Below are positions 27,398-35,827 of a stretch of DNA of 64,000 nt, one piece after another. The notes beneath the pieces were generated by a model that made no database searches, was not told the DNA's origin, and saw only the letters and a list, made by a program, of their open reading frames with translations. Made by a program: the position numbers and the translations under genes. Within the stretch, counting starts at the first letter, position 1. Each line of letters opens with the position of its first letter. This DNA is from Leucobacter insecticola (GTDB lineage Bacteria > Actinomycetota > Actinomycetes > Actinomycetales > Microbacteriaceae). The stretch covers positions 1,550,001-1,614,000 of the forward strand of contig NZ_CP049934.1 in the NCBI RefSeq assembly GCF_011382965.1, given 5' to 3'.

Positions 27398-28294
27398 CTA
27401 CTGAATCAGTTGCGGCTCCTGCGCGGATCCCTGCCGCCGCTGGCGCCGCTTCTTCGAAACCCGCACGATCAGTACGATCCCACCGGCAATAATGCCGCCG
27501 AGGATCACCCACGGGATCAGGATCCCGGCGAGCACAAGCGCGCCCGCCCCGGCTGTACCGAGGGAAGCGAAACCTGCGAGCAGACCCTCCCAAAAGCTTG
27601 CTGGGCCCCCGGGGATGACGCTCTGAGTGCTGAGGTTCACCCAAATGCTCGCGTCGTCAACTTGGTCTTCGAGGATCTCAAGTTGCGCGCGCAAGCCATC
27701 AAGCTCTTGCTGTCGCTGGGAGAGAGCCGATTCAGCCTCGATGAGTTCGCTGGTTGAGGCGGCTCCTGTCATGAGTTGTTTGAGGCGGCTCACCGACTCT
27801 TCCAACGCCCCTACCCGCGCCTGGAGGTCGACGCGCTGAGTCGTGACATCGGCGCTGCTGCGGCTCTGGGAGACGACATCGCCTATCTCGGCGAGTTGCT
27901 CAAACGCCGCGTCGAACTTGTCCGCCGGAACGCGCACCGCCATCGACGCGTGTGCAGGGGAGCCGCCAATCGAACCATCAACGGTTTGCGATTCGACGTA
28001 GCCGCCGAGATCTTTGATGATCGTTTCAACTCGAGCGGCGGAGTCACCAGGATCAGACACGGTGAGCGAAATGTCGCCGGAATAGATGATGGAGGGCCCT
28101 GTCGAATCGGGATCAGCTGCCCGAAAGGAATCCTCAGACAGCGATTCGGGGGCGCCGCTTTGCGTGTCTGGTATCGCTTGAGGCCCGATCGTAGTGAGAT
28201 CGCTCTGCCCAGCCGCACATGCAGACAGTGGCGCCACGACCAGCACCGCAGCGAGCGCGGCGATCGCAGACAGGAGTGAACGTCGACGTTTCAT
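27398..28294 (-). CDS. DUF4349 domain lipoprotein
   Basis: A 298-residue exported protein: lipobox L-S-A-C near residue 26, a DUF4349 region (GDISLTVSDPGDSAARVETI...GGYVESQTVDGS), a coiled coil at about 150-205 (VGALEESVSRL...LDGLRAQLEILEDQ), and a C-terminal membrane helix (about 235-275) followed by a basic tail. So it is lipid-anchored at one end and membrane-spanning at the other. Family members are cell-surface proteins of unknown role. The ATG at 28294 is chosen; a GTG two codons upstream is possible. Monocistronic by appearance. Confidence 0.85.
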   Translation of the reverse strand: MKRRRSLLSAIAALAAVLVVAPLSACAAGQSDLTTIGPQAIPDTQSGAPESLSEDSFRAADPDSTGPSIIYSGDISLTVSDPGDSAARVETIIKDLGGYVESQTVDGSIGGSPAHASMAVRVPADKFDAAFEQLAEIGDVVSQSRSSADVTTQRVDLQARVGALEESVSRLKQLMTGAASTSELIEAESALSQRQQELDGLRAQLEILEDQVDDASIWVNLSTQSVIPGGPASFWEGLLAGFASLGTAGAGALVLAGILIPWVILGGIIAGGIVLIVRVSKKRRQRRQGSAQEPQLIQ

Positions 28295-28368
28295 ATCCAC
28301 ACCCTACATGCCGCCTACGTTTCGCATGCGGGGAGAATTCAGCGTATTCAGCAGATGCGAAGAGGCCG

Positions 28369-29598
28369 CTATGGCAGCGGAATGTTGAGCGTTCCCGTCT
28401 CCGGGAGCGGCTCAATATGGCGACCCTTCAGATCGGGCAGCCAGCGCATGCAACTCGCAGCGACGATAGCGCAGACGAGGAGAAGCGCTGCAGACACGAG
28501 GATCGCGCCGTGCGCTCCGGCCGCATCGATCGCAATGCCCGCGAGGGCCGAACCGGTCGCGACGCCCACGAGCTGTCCCGTGCCGACCCAGCCGTACGCC
28601 TCGGCGGTTTCCGAAAACTTGACGGTGGAACTCACGATGCTCGACATTGCGGCAAAGGTGGGAGCCGTTCCCAGCCCGCCGAGGAACAACACCGCGCCCA
28701 GCCACCAAATGTTGAGGCTGACCAGGCACAGCAGAGTGCCTGCAAGTACGCCAGTGATCCTGAGCAGCATCGACCACGGCCGAAGCGTGCGATGTCCAAG
28801 GAGCAGGCCGCCCACGAGGGATCCTCCCGCGAAGAGTGCGAGAACGATCCCGGATTCCATGCTGCCGTGCCCGGCGTCATCACCGGCCGGAGTAAAGGCT
28901 GCAACGATTCCGGCTTCGATGGCCGCGAATGAGGACACAAAAAAGAAACCGACAACGGTAGCGATGACGACGGTGGGACGGCGCAAAATCGCGCCAATGC
29001 CGCGGGAAGCACGGGGGATCTTGACCGCACCGACTGAGGGGCTGAGGATGAACCAGGCGCCGCCGAGCATCATGAACGCGGCGGCGACGCACAGGCCGAT
29101 GGCGGTGCCAAATTGCGAGGATACAAACACCGCAACGACGGGGCCGAGCACCCAGATGATCTCTTGAGCCGCAGCATCAAGGGAGAAGAGGCCTGCGAGT
29201 TGGTTGCCGGGAACGAGCTTCGGGTAGAGCGTGCGCACCGCCGGAGTCACCGGGGGAGTCGTGATACCAACACAGAATGCGATGCCCGCCGTAATAGTCA
29301 ATGGCAAATGAACGAATGCGATCACAATGAGGAGAAGCGCACACAGGAAAGTGGTGCTCGCGAGTACCGGGCCCATCCCGAGTCGTCCCATAAGGCGGCT
29401 TGACACGGGACCAGACACTGCCTGGCCGATGCTCTGCGCGGCCAATACGACACCGGCTGAGGTGTAGTCCCCATACGCGAGCTGCACATGTAGCAGCAGA
29501 ACAATCGACAGCATCCCAAATGGGAAGCGCGCTGTGAGCTGCGAGATCAGGACACGAAACACTCCGGGGTTTCTGCCGAGTTCCCGATAAATGCCCAT
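28369..29598 (-). CDS. MFS transporter
   Basis: A 409-residue membrane protein with about 12 hydrophobic helices and the MFS loop-2/3 pattern (SRLMGRLGMGPVL, about 67-79). It belongs to the drug-exporter-like branch common in Actinobacteria. Substrate unknown. It appears to be a single-gene transcript between the DUF4349 and the DEAD-box helicase genes, all on the minus strand. No signs of truncation. Confidence 0.85.
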   Translation of the reverse strand: MGIYRELGRNPGVFRVLISQLTARFPFGMLSIVLLLHVQLAYGDYTSAGVVLAAQSIGQAVSGPVSSRLMGRLGMGPVLASTTFLCALLLIVIAFVHLPLTITAGIAFCVGITTPPVTPAVRTLYPKLVPGNQLAGLFSLDAAAQEIIWVLGPVVAVFVSSQFGTAIGLCVAAAFMMLGGAWFILSPSVGAVKIPRASRGIGAILRRPTVVIATVVGFFFVSSFAAIEAGIVAAFTPAGDDAGHGSMESGIVLALFAGGSLVGGLLLGHRTLRPWSMLLRITGVLAGTLLCLVSLNIWWLGAVLFLGGLGTAPTFAAMSSIVSSTVKFSETAEAYGWVGTGQLVGVATGSALAGIAIDAAGAHGAILVSAALLLVCAIVAASCMRWLPDLKGRHIEPLPETGTLNIPLP

Positions 29599-29634
29599 CA
29601 GACGAGTATACGTGCGACGGGGTTTATAGACCTA

Positions 29635-31176
29635 CTAGCTGCTCGTCGAGTAGACGGTGCTTGATCCGCCGCCGCTCGCGCGACGACCGGTGCGGCGCTG
29701 GCCGCCCTGCTGGGTGCGGCCCTGGCCGCCCTGGCCCTGACCGCCGCGACCGGCACCCCGTCCGGAGCTTGAACCCTTGCCCCGACCTGCGCCCTGCCCA
29801 GATCCTGAACCTTGGCCCTGATTGTTCGCACCGCCGCGCCCGCCGCGTGATCGCTTGCGCTTCGCGTTGGCGCCCTGGCTCTTGCCCTCGCCCTGGGGTG
29901 CGTGACCGGCAGCGCGCTGTTGAGCGTTCTGAGCGCTCGCGCGTTTGCGCTCGGTCTCCTTCGGATCGACGCGCGGCGCGATCTCACCGATCAATGCCAG
30001 CACCTCGGGATCGATATTGGCGGCGTTTGGATCGACATGACGCGGGGTCACCTTGATCTTTGCGGCGCGAATCAGTTGACGCATCTCGCCGCGCTGTTCG
30101 GGGAGTACCAGCGTCACTACGTCGCCCTCGTTGCCCGCGCGTGCGGTGCGGCCGGAACGGTGGGTGTAGGCCTTGTGTTCGACGGGCGGATCGATGTGCA
30201 CGACGAGCTCGACGCCGTCAACGTGCACGCCGCGTGCGGCAACGTCGGTCGCCACGAGCACCCGGGCCTCGCCGCTGACGAACTCGGCGAGGTTACGATC
30301 CCGAGCATTTTGCGACAGGTTGCCCTGCAGTTCGACCGCGGGGATCCCCGCGGCAGTGAGCTGCTTCGCGAGACGCTTCGCCTGGTGCTTCATGCGAGTG
30401 AAGAAGATACGGCGGGCGGTGCCACTCGCGAGCGCTTCGATGAGCGCGTCCTTCTGATCCTTGCCAGAAACTTCGAATACGTGGTGGGTGAGCAGCGGCA
30501 CGGGAGACTCAGCCGAGTCAACCGAGTGCATGATCGGATCGTGGAGATACTTCTTCACCACGTTGTCCACGCCGTTGTCGAGGGTCGCGCTGAAGAGCAG
30601 GCGCTGACCCCGCTGCGGGGTCTTGTTCAGGATCCGGGTGACAACGGGGAGGAAGCCCATGTCGGCCATGTGGTCCGCCTCGTCGAGCACGGTGATCTGC
30701 ACCTGACCGAGATCAACGACACCCTGTTTCATGAGGTCGTCGAGACGACCGGGGGCCGCAACCACAATGTCAACGCCACGCTCGAGGACCTCTTCTTGGC
30801 GGCGTTGCGAGACTCCGCCGAAGATAGTGGTGACGCGCACGCCCACCGGGTCCGCGAGGAACTTGATCGTCTCCGCGATCTGGGTGACGAGCTCTCGCGT
30901 CGGGGCAAGCACGATGGCTCGCGGCTTGTTCGGGCGACGCTTCTGGGCGACATCCTCAGCGAGGTTGGCGACGAGCGGGATGCCGAACGCGATGGTCTTG
31001 CCCGATCCGGTGCGGCCACGGCCGAGCACGTCCCGGCCCGCAAGCGTGTCGGGCAGGGTGTCGCGCTGAATTGGGAACGGGGACGTCTTGCCGTTCTTCG
31101 CGAGCGCGTCGGCGATGGGGGCGGGGACACCAAGATCCAAGAAAGATGGCGTCTGGGGGGTAGTCTCTTCGGTCAC
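29635..31176 (-). CDS. DEAD/DEAH-box RNA helicase
   Basis: A 513-residue RNA helicase with all core motifs: the Q motif, GRGRTGSGKT (Walker A), PTRELVTQI, LDEADHMADMG (DEAD), SAT, and HRSGRTARAG. After residue about 425 comes a basic, Gly/Arg/Gln-rich tail of low complexity (RGG-like repeats) that probably binds RNA. It is the RhlE-like type and unwinds RNA in ribosome assembly, decay or cold growth. It starts at GTG 31176 with AAAGG upstream and is transcribed away from trkH. Confidence 0.9.
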   Translation of the reverse strand: MTEETTPQTPSFLDLGVPAPIADALAKNGKTSPFPIQRDTLPDTLAGRDVLGRGRTGSGKTIAFGIPLVANLAEDVAQKRRPNKPRAIVLAPTRELVTQIAETIKFLADPVGVRVTTIFGGVSQRRQEEVLERGVDIVVAAPGRLDDLMKQGVVDLGQVQITVLDEADHMADMGFLPVVTRILNKTPQRGQRLLFSATLDNGVDNVVKKYLHDPIMHSVDSAESPVPLLTHHVFEVSGKDQKDALIEALASGTARRIFFTRMKHQAKRLAKQLTAAGIPAVELQGNLSQNARDRNLAEFVSGEARVLVATDVAARGVHVDGVELVVHIDPPVEHKAYTHRSGRTARAGNEGDVVTLVLPEQRGEMRQLIRAAKIKVTPRHVDPNAANIDPEVLALIGEIAPRVDPKETERKRASAQNAQQRAAGHAPQGEGKSQGANAKRKRSRGGRGGANNQGQGSGSGQGAGRGKGSSSGRGAGRGGQGQGGQGRTQQGGQRRTGRRASGGGSSTVYSTSS

Positions 31177-31587
31177 TGGGACCTTTCATTCTGGAGCAGC
31201 GCTCGGCACAGTTAGCTCCGAGAGAGGACATGCCTCAGAACGGATCAAAACAATCGTGATGTACCGTGCGTCACTGCAAGTTATCGAGTGCGCGGGATCG
31301 CGCATCCGTTCGCCGCGGATCGGGCCGAACGGCGCCCAGGCCTGCGCGTGAGGCAGGCGGGCGGTGCGGTGAATAGCGACGCGTGGCGCGTGGGCGCCGA
31401 CTGAGATAGCTTAGCGGGTTTTCCGGGCATGTGGGCTGTGAATTTTGCGGCGCGCAGCGCGGTGTTGTGTGTGAACACCTCGGTCCGCCCTCAAGCTGGC
31501 GCCCTGCGCTGCGGAGCGCACACGCACATGCGGCTCCCTGAAGACTCGAAGCGTTGACCCTGCCGTGTTCCGCTACGATCAGGGGCT
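31177..31587. other. 411-bp intergenic region between helicase and trkH genes
   Basis: This divergent region must hold both promoters and probably a long 5' leader for the helicase mRNA. By eye I find several short G/C hairpins but no convincing gene or RNA. TTGACC at 31553 and TACGAT at 31574 lie close before trkH but at non-standard spacing. Confidence 0.5.
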
Positions 31588-32958
31588 ATGGCGAAATTGC
31601 GGGTTTCGCGGGACGCTGGTGCGGCCCGTCGAGCGACCTTTATGGAACCTGCGCAGAAGATCACGCTGGGCTTCGCAGGCGCGGTTGCCCTCGGCACACT
31701 GCTGCTCATGCTTCCCGTTTCTTCGGCGGAGGGCCGCTGGACTGGTGTCGTTGATGCCCTCTTCACTGCGACATCGGCGGTGTGTGTCACCGGCCTGACC
31801 GTCGTTGACACTGCAACACACTGGAGTGGCTTTGGGCAGGTGGTGATCCTGCTGCTCATCCAACTGGGTGGCCTCGGGATCATGCTCTTTGCCGCGCTCG
31901 TTGGGCTGCTCCTAGCTCGAAAGATGTCGGTGCGCGCCCGCCTCGTTGCGGGGGCGGAAACGAAGACCAGTGGCGACGGAAACACGCGCCGGATCGGGAT
32001 CGGGATCCTGCAGACCTCGCTTGCGATCGAGGCCGTGGTTGCGCTGCTGCTCTGTCTCCGGTTTGTTTTTGGATACGGTTACGACCTCCCCAAAGCCATC
32101 TGGTATGCGACGTTTCACGCGGTCTCGGCGTTCAATAACGCCGGTTTCGCGCTCTACAGCGACAACATGATGTCGTTTGTCGCGGACCCGTGGATCTGCC
32201 TGCCGCTGTGCCTCGCTATCGTCTTGGGTGGGCTCGGATTCCCAGTGCTGCGGCAGTTGCGTCGGGAGTTGTGGGTGCCGCTGCGGTGGACGATGAACAC
32301 ACGCATCGTCCTGATCATGTCGGGGGCCCTGCTCGCGGCCGGCACCGTATTCTTCACCGTGGTGGAATGGTCCAACCCCGCAACTCTGGGGAAGCTTGAT
32401 CCCGCGGCCCGACTGCTGGCGGGGTTCTTCCAATCCGTGCAGGCCCGCACCGCAGGTTTCAACTCCGTCGACATTTCGCAGCTCCACGATGGCACCTGGC
32501 TGGGTCTTGACGTGCTGATGTTTATCGGCGGCGGACCAGCGGGCACGGCAGGCGGCATCAAGGTCACCACTTTCGCGGTGCTTTTTTTCATCGTCTGGAC
32601 CGAGCTCCGCGGCGGCACCTCGGTCAACATTTTTGGCAAGCGGCTGTCGCGAGCGGTGCACCGGGAGGCCATCACGGTAGTGGTGATTGCGATCGGTGCG
32701 ATCATCACGGTGACGCTCCTGATCCTGAACATCACTGATGTGGATCTTGACCTGGTGCTTTTTGAAGCAGTGTCTGCCTTTGGCACGGTGGGCCTGTCAG
32801 CGGGGATCACCGCGACGCTGCCCGATGCGGCGCAACTGATGTTGGTGCTGTTGATGTTTTTGGGTCGGCTCGGCCCGCTGACCCTCGGTTCGGCGCTTGC
32901 GCTTCGTGAGCGTCGTATCGCCTATGAACTCCCGAAGGAACGGCCGGCGATCGGCTAG
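31588..32958 (+). CDS. TrkH/KtrB family potassium uptake protein
   Basis: A 456-residue K+ transporter subunit built from four membrane-pore-membrane repeats. The selectivity-filter loops are visible: TATSAVCVTGLTVVDT, HAVSAFNNAGFALY, QARTAGFNSVD and EAVSAFGTVGLSAGIT, each with the Gly that lines the K+ path. It lies 49 bp before the RCK-type regulator gene, the usual pairing for Ktr/Trk uptake. It acts in the cytoplasmic membrane, driven by Na+ or H+ gradient. Length and features are normal. Confidence 0.93.
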   Translation: MAKLRVSRDAGAARRATFMEPAQKITLGFAGAVALGTLLLMLPVSSAEGRWTGVVDALFTATSAVCVTGLTVVDTATHWSGFGQVVILLLIQLGGLGIMLFAALVGLLLARKMSVRARLVAGAETKTSGDGNTRRIGIGILQTSLAIEAVVALLLCLRFVFGYGYDLPKAIWYATFHAVSAFNNAGFALYSDNMMSFVADPWICLPLCLAIVLGGLGFPVLRQLRRELWVPLRWTMNTRIVLIMSGALLAAGTVFFTVVEWSNPATLGKLDPAARLLAGFFQSVQARTAGFNSVDISQLHDGTWLGLDVLMFIGGGPAGTAGGIKVTTFAVLFFIVWTELRGGTSVNIFGKRLSRAVHREAITVVVIAIGAIITVTLLILNITDVDLDLVLFEAVSAFGTVGLSAGITATLPDAAQLMLVLLMFLGRLGPLTLGSALALRERRIAYELPKERPAIG

Positions 32959-33007
32959 TGTTGCTTGCGTCACGCGGCTTCTGAACCACGCGAGATAAGG
33001 AAAAATC

Positions 33008-33709
33008 ATGTCGAACTTTTTGTCGTTTGGTGATCGCACCCGGCGCATTGCCGACGTCGACTCGGTGGCGGTGATCGGTCTTGGGAGATTCGGGACGGCG
33101 CTCGCACTCGAACTGATGCGCACGGGCACCGAAGTCTTGGGTGTTGACGCGGATGAGGACATCGTGCAGTCCTTGAACGGCCAACTCACCCAGGTGGTTC
33201 GCGCGGATGCGACTCGACTCGAAACGCTCGAACAGCTCGACATCGGATCTTTCGATCGGGTGGTGGTTGGCGTGGGTTCTGATATTCGCGCTTCGGTGCT
33301 GACCGCGTCGTTGCTTTTGCGCCTCAACGTCCCCGCGGTGTGGGCGAAGGCCGATGACGAACAGCATGCGCTCATCCTGGAACAGCTCGGCGTGCACCGC
33401 GTCGTGGCACCCGAAAAGGAGATGGGGCGGCGAGTGGCGCACCTCGTGCGCGGTGCCGCGACGGACTATTTCGAGGTGGAGCCGGGATTCGCGATGGTCA
33501 AGACGACGGTGCCTGAGGGGCTGGTGGATGTGACCCTCGGAGCATCGGCGGGCAAACTCCCCAAGAGTATTTCGATCGCTGCGGTGCGCTCAGCAGATGG
33601 CACCTGGCGAAACGCGAGTGCCTCGCAGGAGCGGGTCCTGTGCGCGGGGGACGTATTTCTGATCGTCGGCCCCACCGCGCAGGTTGAGGCCTTCGCCCAG
33701 CTCCGCTGA
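33008..33709 (+). CDS. TrkA/KtrA family potassium uptake regulator (RCK)
   Basis: A 233-residue cytoplasmic protein with an RCK_N Rossmann domain (GLGRFG at about 24-29, the Asp of GVDAD at about 46) and an RCK_C domain at about 150-233. It binds ATP/ADP or NAD(H) and gates TrkH. AAGGA precedes the ATG. Co-transcribed with trkH (49-bp gap). No oddity was seen. Confidence 0.92.
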   Translation: MSNFLSFGDRTRRIADVDSVAVIGLGRFGTALALELMRTGTEVLGVDADEDIVQSLNGQLTQVVRADATRLETLEQLDIGSFDRVVVGVGSDIRASVLTASLLLRLNVPAVWAKADDEQHALILEQLGVHRVVAPEKEMGRRVAHLVRGAATDYFEVEPGFAMVKTTVPEGLVDVTLGASAGKLPKSISIAAVRSADGTWRNASASQERVLCAGDVFLIVGPTAQVEAFAQLR

Positions 33710-33765
33710 GCGCGGCGCACGCTCAGCTCTCGTGTGCGACCCCGGTTTTCTGGCATGATCTGATC

Positions 33766-35055
33766 ATGGCACGCATTCACATTCGCGAATTTCATGACGA
33801 CGATCTCGACGCGGTGGTGCGTCTGTGGTGGGAAGCGCGCACCTCTGCCGAACAGCCCGTGTACTCACTTGCGGAGGTGACTGCTTCCTGTCGCGAAGAC
33901 CACGCGGTGGTTGCCGTGCGCGATGACCAGGTTGTCGCCGCCGCGGTGGGGCGTGCCGCACACGCGCAGGGCTGGGTGGTGTTCTTCGGGATCGATGAGG
34001 ATGCACGATCCGAGAATGTCTCCGGCGCACTGTTTGATGCGCTTGAGCGGCGGATGGCGCCGCTCGGTCTGTCGACACTTTCCGTGTTGATGCCCGAGGG
34101 GAGCCGCCTCGAACTCCTGACCTCCAACGGTTTTGATACCCGTCACAGTCTGCGCTACCTCGAACGGCAGATGCCGGTGCAGCGACGAGAGCTTGACCTC
34201 CTGAAAGAGGTCGGTGGGCGGGTGCTGCCGCGCCACCTGTGGGGCAACGTCGCGGGGATGCGGCACGAGAAGCAACTCCTTGAGGAGCGGCTGGTAGCGC
34301 CGCTCGCACAGCCGGATCTGGCGGATCGCTACGGAGTTGTGCCGCCGCGCGCGGTCATGCTGTTTGGCCCGCCCGGCACCGGCAAGACCACATTTGCAAA
34401 GGCGGTGGCATCGCGTCTTGATTGGCCGTTTGTGGAGGTGTTTCCCTCGCGCCTCGGCGACGGTGCTACGGGCATGGCGGCAGCGCTGCGCGAAACCTTT
34501 GAGCAGATCGTGCAGCTTGAGCACGCCGTGGTGTTTATCGACGAGGTGGAAGAAATTGCGTCGCAGCGTCGCGGGGATCCGCCCTCGCCCACACAGGGGG
34601 TGACGAATGAGCTGCTGAAGATTGTCGCTGAGTTTCGCGATCGCGAGGGGCTGCTGCTGGTTTGCGCGACGAACTTTGTGCGTGCCCTCGACGCGGCGTT
34701 TTTGCGGCACGGGCGTTTTGACTATGTCTTGCCGATTGGGCTGCCGGACGATGAAGCGAGAAACGCGATCTGGCGACGCTATGTTCCGGCCGAGATCGCC
34801 CAAGACGTCGACTTTCCGAGGCTGGTCGCAGAGAGTGCAGGGCTGACGCCCGCCGACATTGAGTATGCGGCACGTCGCGCGTCTCAGGATGCACTTGCTC
34901 GCGCCCTCCGCGCCGGCGTGCGGCAGAGCGATGACGCCGCCGCGGAGCTCGAAACAGCCGATTATCTCGCTGCGCTCGGGGTGACCCGCGCGACCGTCTC
35001 AGCCGAGGAGCAGAGTGCCTTCCTTGAAGATATCGAGGCGCTTGCGCGGTTGTGA
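33766..35055 (+). CDS. GNAT-AAA+ ATPase fusion protein
   Basis: A 429-residue protein joining two domains not usually found together. Residues 1-135 are a GNAT-like acetyltransferase (REFHDDDLDAVVRLW...FFGIDEDARSENVSGALF). Residues about 160-420 are a CDC48/FtsH-type AAA+ ATPase with Walker A GPPGTGKT (201-208), Walker B VVFIDE (255-260), and Arg-finger region RHGRFDYVLP (315-324). The lid DLPD...TPADIEYAARRA is typical. It lies 56 bp after trkA on the same strand. The GNAT half lacks a clear Q/R-x-x-G-x-G/A loop, so it may bind rather than acetylate. Role unknown; a remodelling or signalling ATPase is possible. Confidence 0.82.
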   Translation: MARIHIREFHDDDLDAVVRLWWEARTSAEQPVYSLAEVTASCREDHAVVAVRDDQVVAAAVGRAAHAQGWVVFFGIDEDARSENVSGALFDALERRMAPLGLSTLSVLMPEGSRLELLTSNGFDTRHSLRYLERQMPVQRRELDLLKEVGGRVLPRHLWGNVAGMRHEKQLLEERLVAPLAQPDLADRYGVVPPRAVMLFGPPGTGKTTFAKAVASRLDWPFVEVFPSRLGDGATGMAAALRETFEQIVQLEHAVVFIDEVEEIASQRRGDPPSPTQGVTNELLKIVAEFRDREGLLLVCATNFVRALDAAFLRHGRFDYVLPIGLPDDEARNAIWRRYVPAEIAQDVDFPRLVAESAGLTPADIEYAARRASQDALARALRAGVRQSDDAAAELETADYLAALGVTRATVSAEEQSAFLEDIEALARL

Positions 35056-35181
35056 TCGCTCGGAGCGGCCGGTGTGCTGAATCGGCTGGGCGTGTTTTGA
35101 TGCTTGTAGTTTGCGTTCTCCGAACGTAGCGTGGAAATATGCATCATGTGATGCATGTTTTGGAGCTGTGGCGGTGGTGTT

Positions 35182-35373
35182 ATGCGCACGACGGTGACGG
35201 TCGATGATCGGCTGTTGGAAGAGGCTATCCGGTTGACCGGCATCTCTGAGACATCCGCGCTGGTGCGAGCGAGCCTGGAGCGCGTAGTGGAGCTTGAACA
35301 CGCGCGTCGGCTTGCAGCACTCGGCGGGAGTGATCCTGGGGCGACTGTGCCTCCGCGTTCAAGGGCGGCATAG
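35182..35373 (+). CDS. vapB: VapB-type antitoxin (second pair)
   Basis: A 63-residue antitoxin of the AHH/VapB type: MRTTVTVDDRLLEEAIRLTG forms the ribbon-helix-helix, followed by a charged toxin-binding tail (ERVVELEHARRLAALGGSDPG). It precedes a PIN-domain toxin gene by three bases, as in other VapBC pairs. It should repress its own operon and neutralise the toxin. The ATG at 35182 matches the family start; an upstream in-frame start exists but lacks a ribosome-binding site. Confidence 0.8.
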   Translation: MRTTVTVDDRLLEEAIRLTGISETSALVRASLERVVELEHARRLAALGGSDPGATVPPRSRAA

Positions 35374-35376
35374 CTT

Positions 35377-35764
35377 TTGATTCTGGTCGATACCTCGGTG
35401 TGGATTGATCATTTGCATTGCACAGATCAGCGGCTCGTGGAATTGCTCGAACTCGGAAACGTGTGCACTCACCCACTCATCATCGAAGAACTTGCGGTGT
35501 TGTAACCTTGCTGATCGTGAACCGTTCCTCGACGCTTTGTTCGGACTGCGGGAGCTCCGGGCCGTGAGCCATTTCGAGCTTCTTGCCTTCGTAAACAGTT
35601 CCCAGCTGTGGGGGAAAGGGCTCAACGTCATCGACGCCCACGTGCTTGCCGCCACGTTGGTGACCACGGGAACCCTGTTGTGGACTCGCGATAAGCGACT
35701 CCGCGCATTTGCGAACGAGCGTTCCGTTGGGTTTGATGAGAACCTTCCATCTGCTGGACGCTGA
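35377..35764 (+). pseudogene. vapC: VapC-type PIN-domain toxin (second pair), one frameshift
   Basis: A PIN-domain toxin of about 129 residues starting at TTG 35377: LILVDTSVWIDHLH has the first catalytic Asp, HPLIIEELA the Glu, and GKGLNVIDAHVLAATLV the later Asp. The frame breaks near 35497-35506 (TTGCGGTGTTGTAAC), where one base must be removed to reach CNLADREPFLDALFG. This is the one frameshift in the window that looks like an extra base rather than a missing one. If real, the toxin would be truncated after 42 residues and inactive. Confidence 0.72.
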
Positions 35765-35827
35765 ATGTCCGAGGTCTGGCCTACTCTGTTGATTACGGCA
35801 GATCGCCGGTAGACGGGAGGCGCAGCA

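Noticed and set aside
29902..31215. A 437-codon plus-strand open frame
   Set aside because: Antisense shadow of the DEAD-box helicase in G/C-rich DNA.
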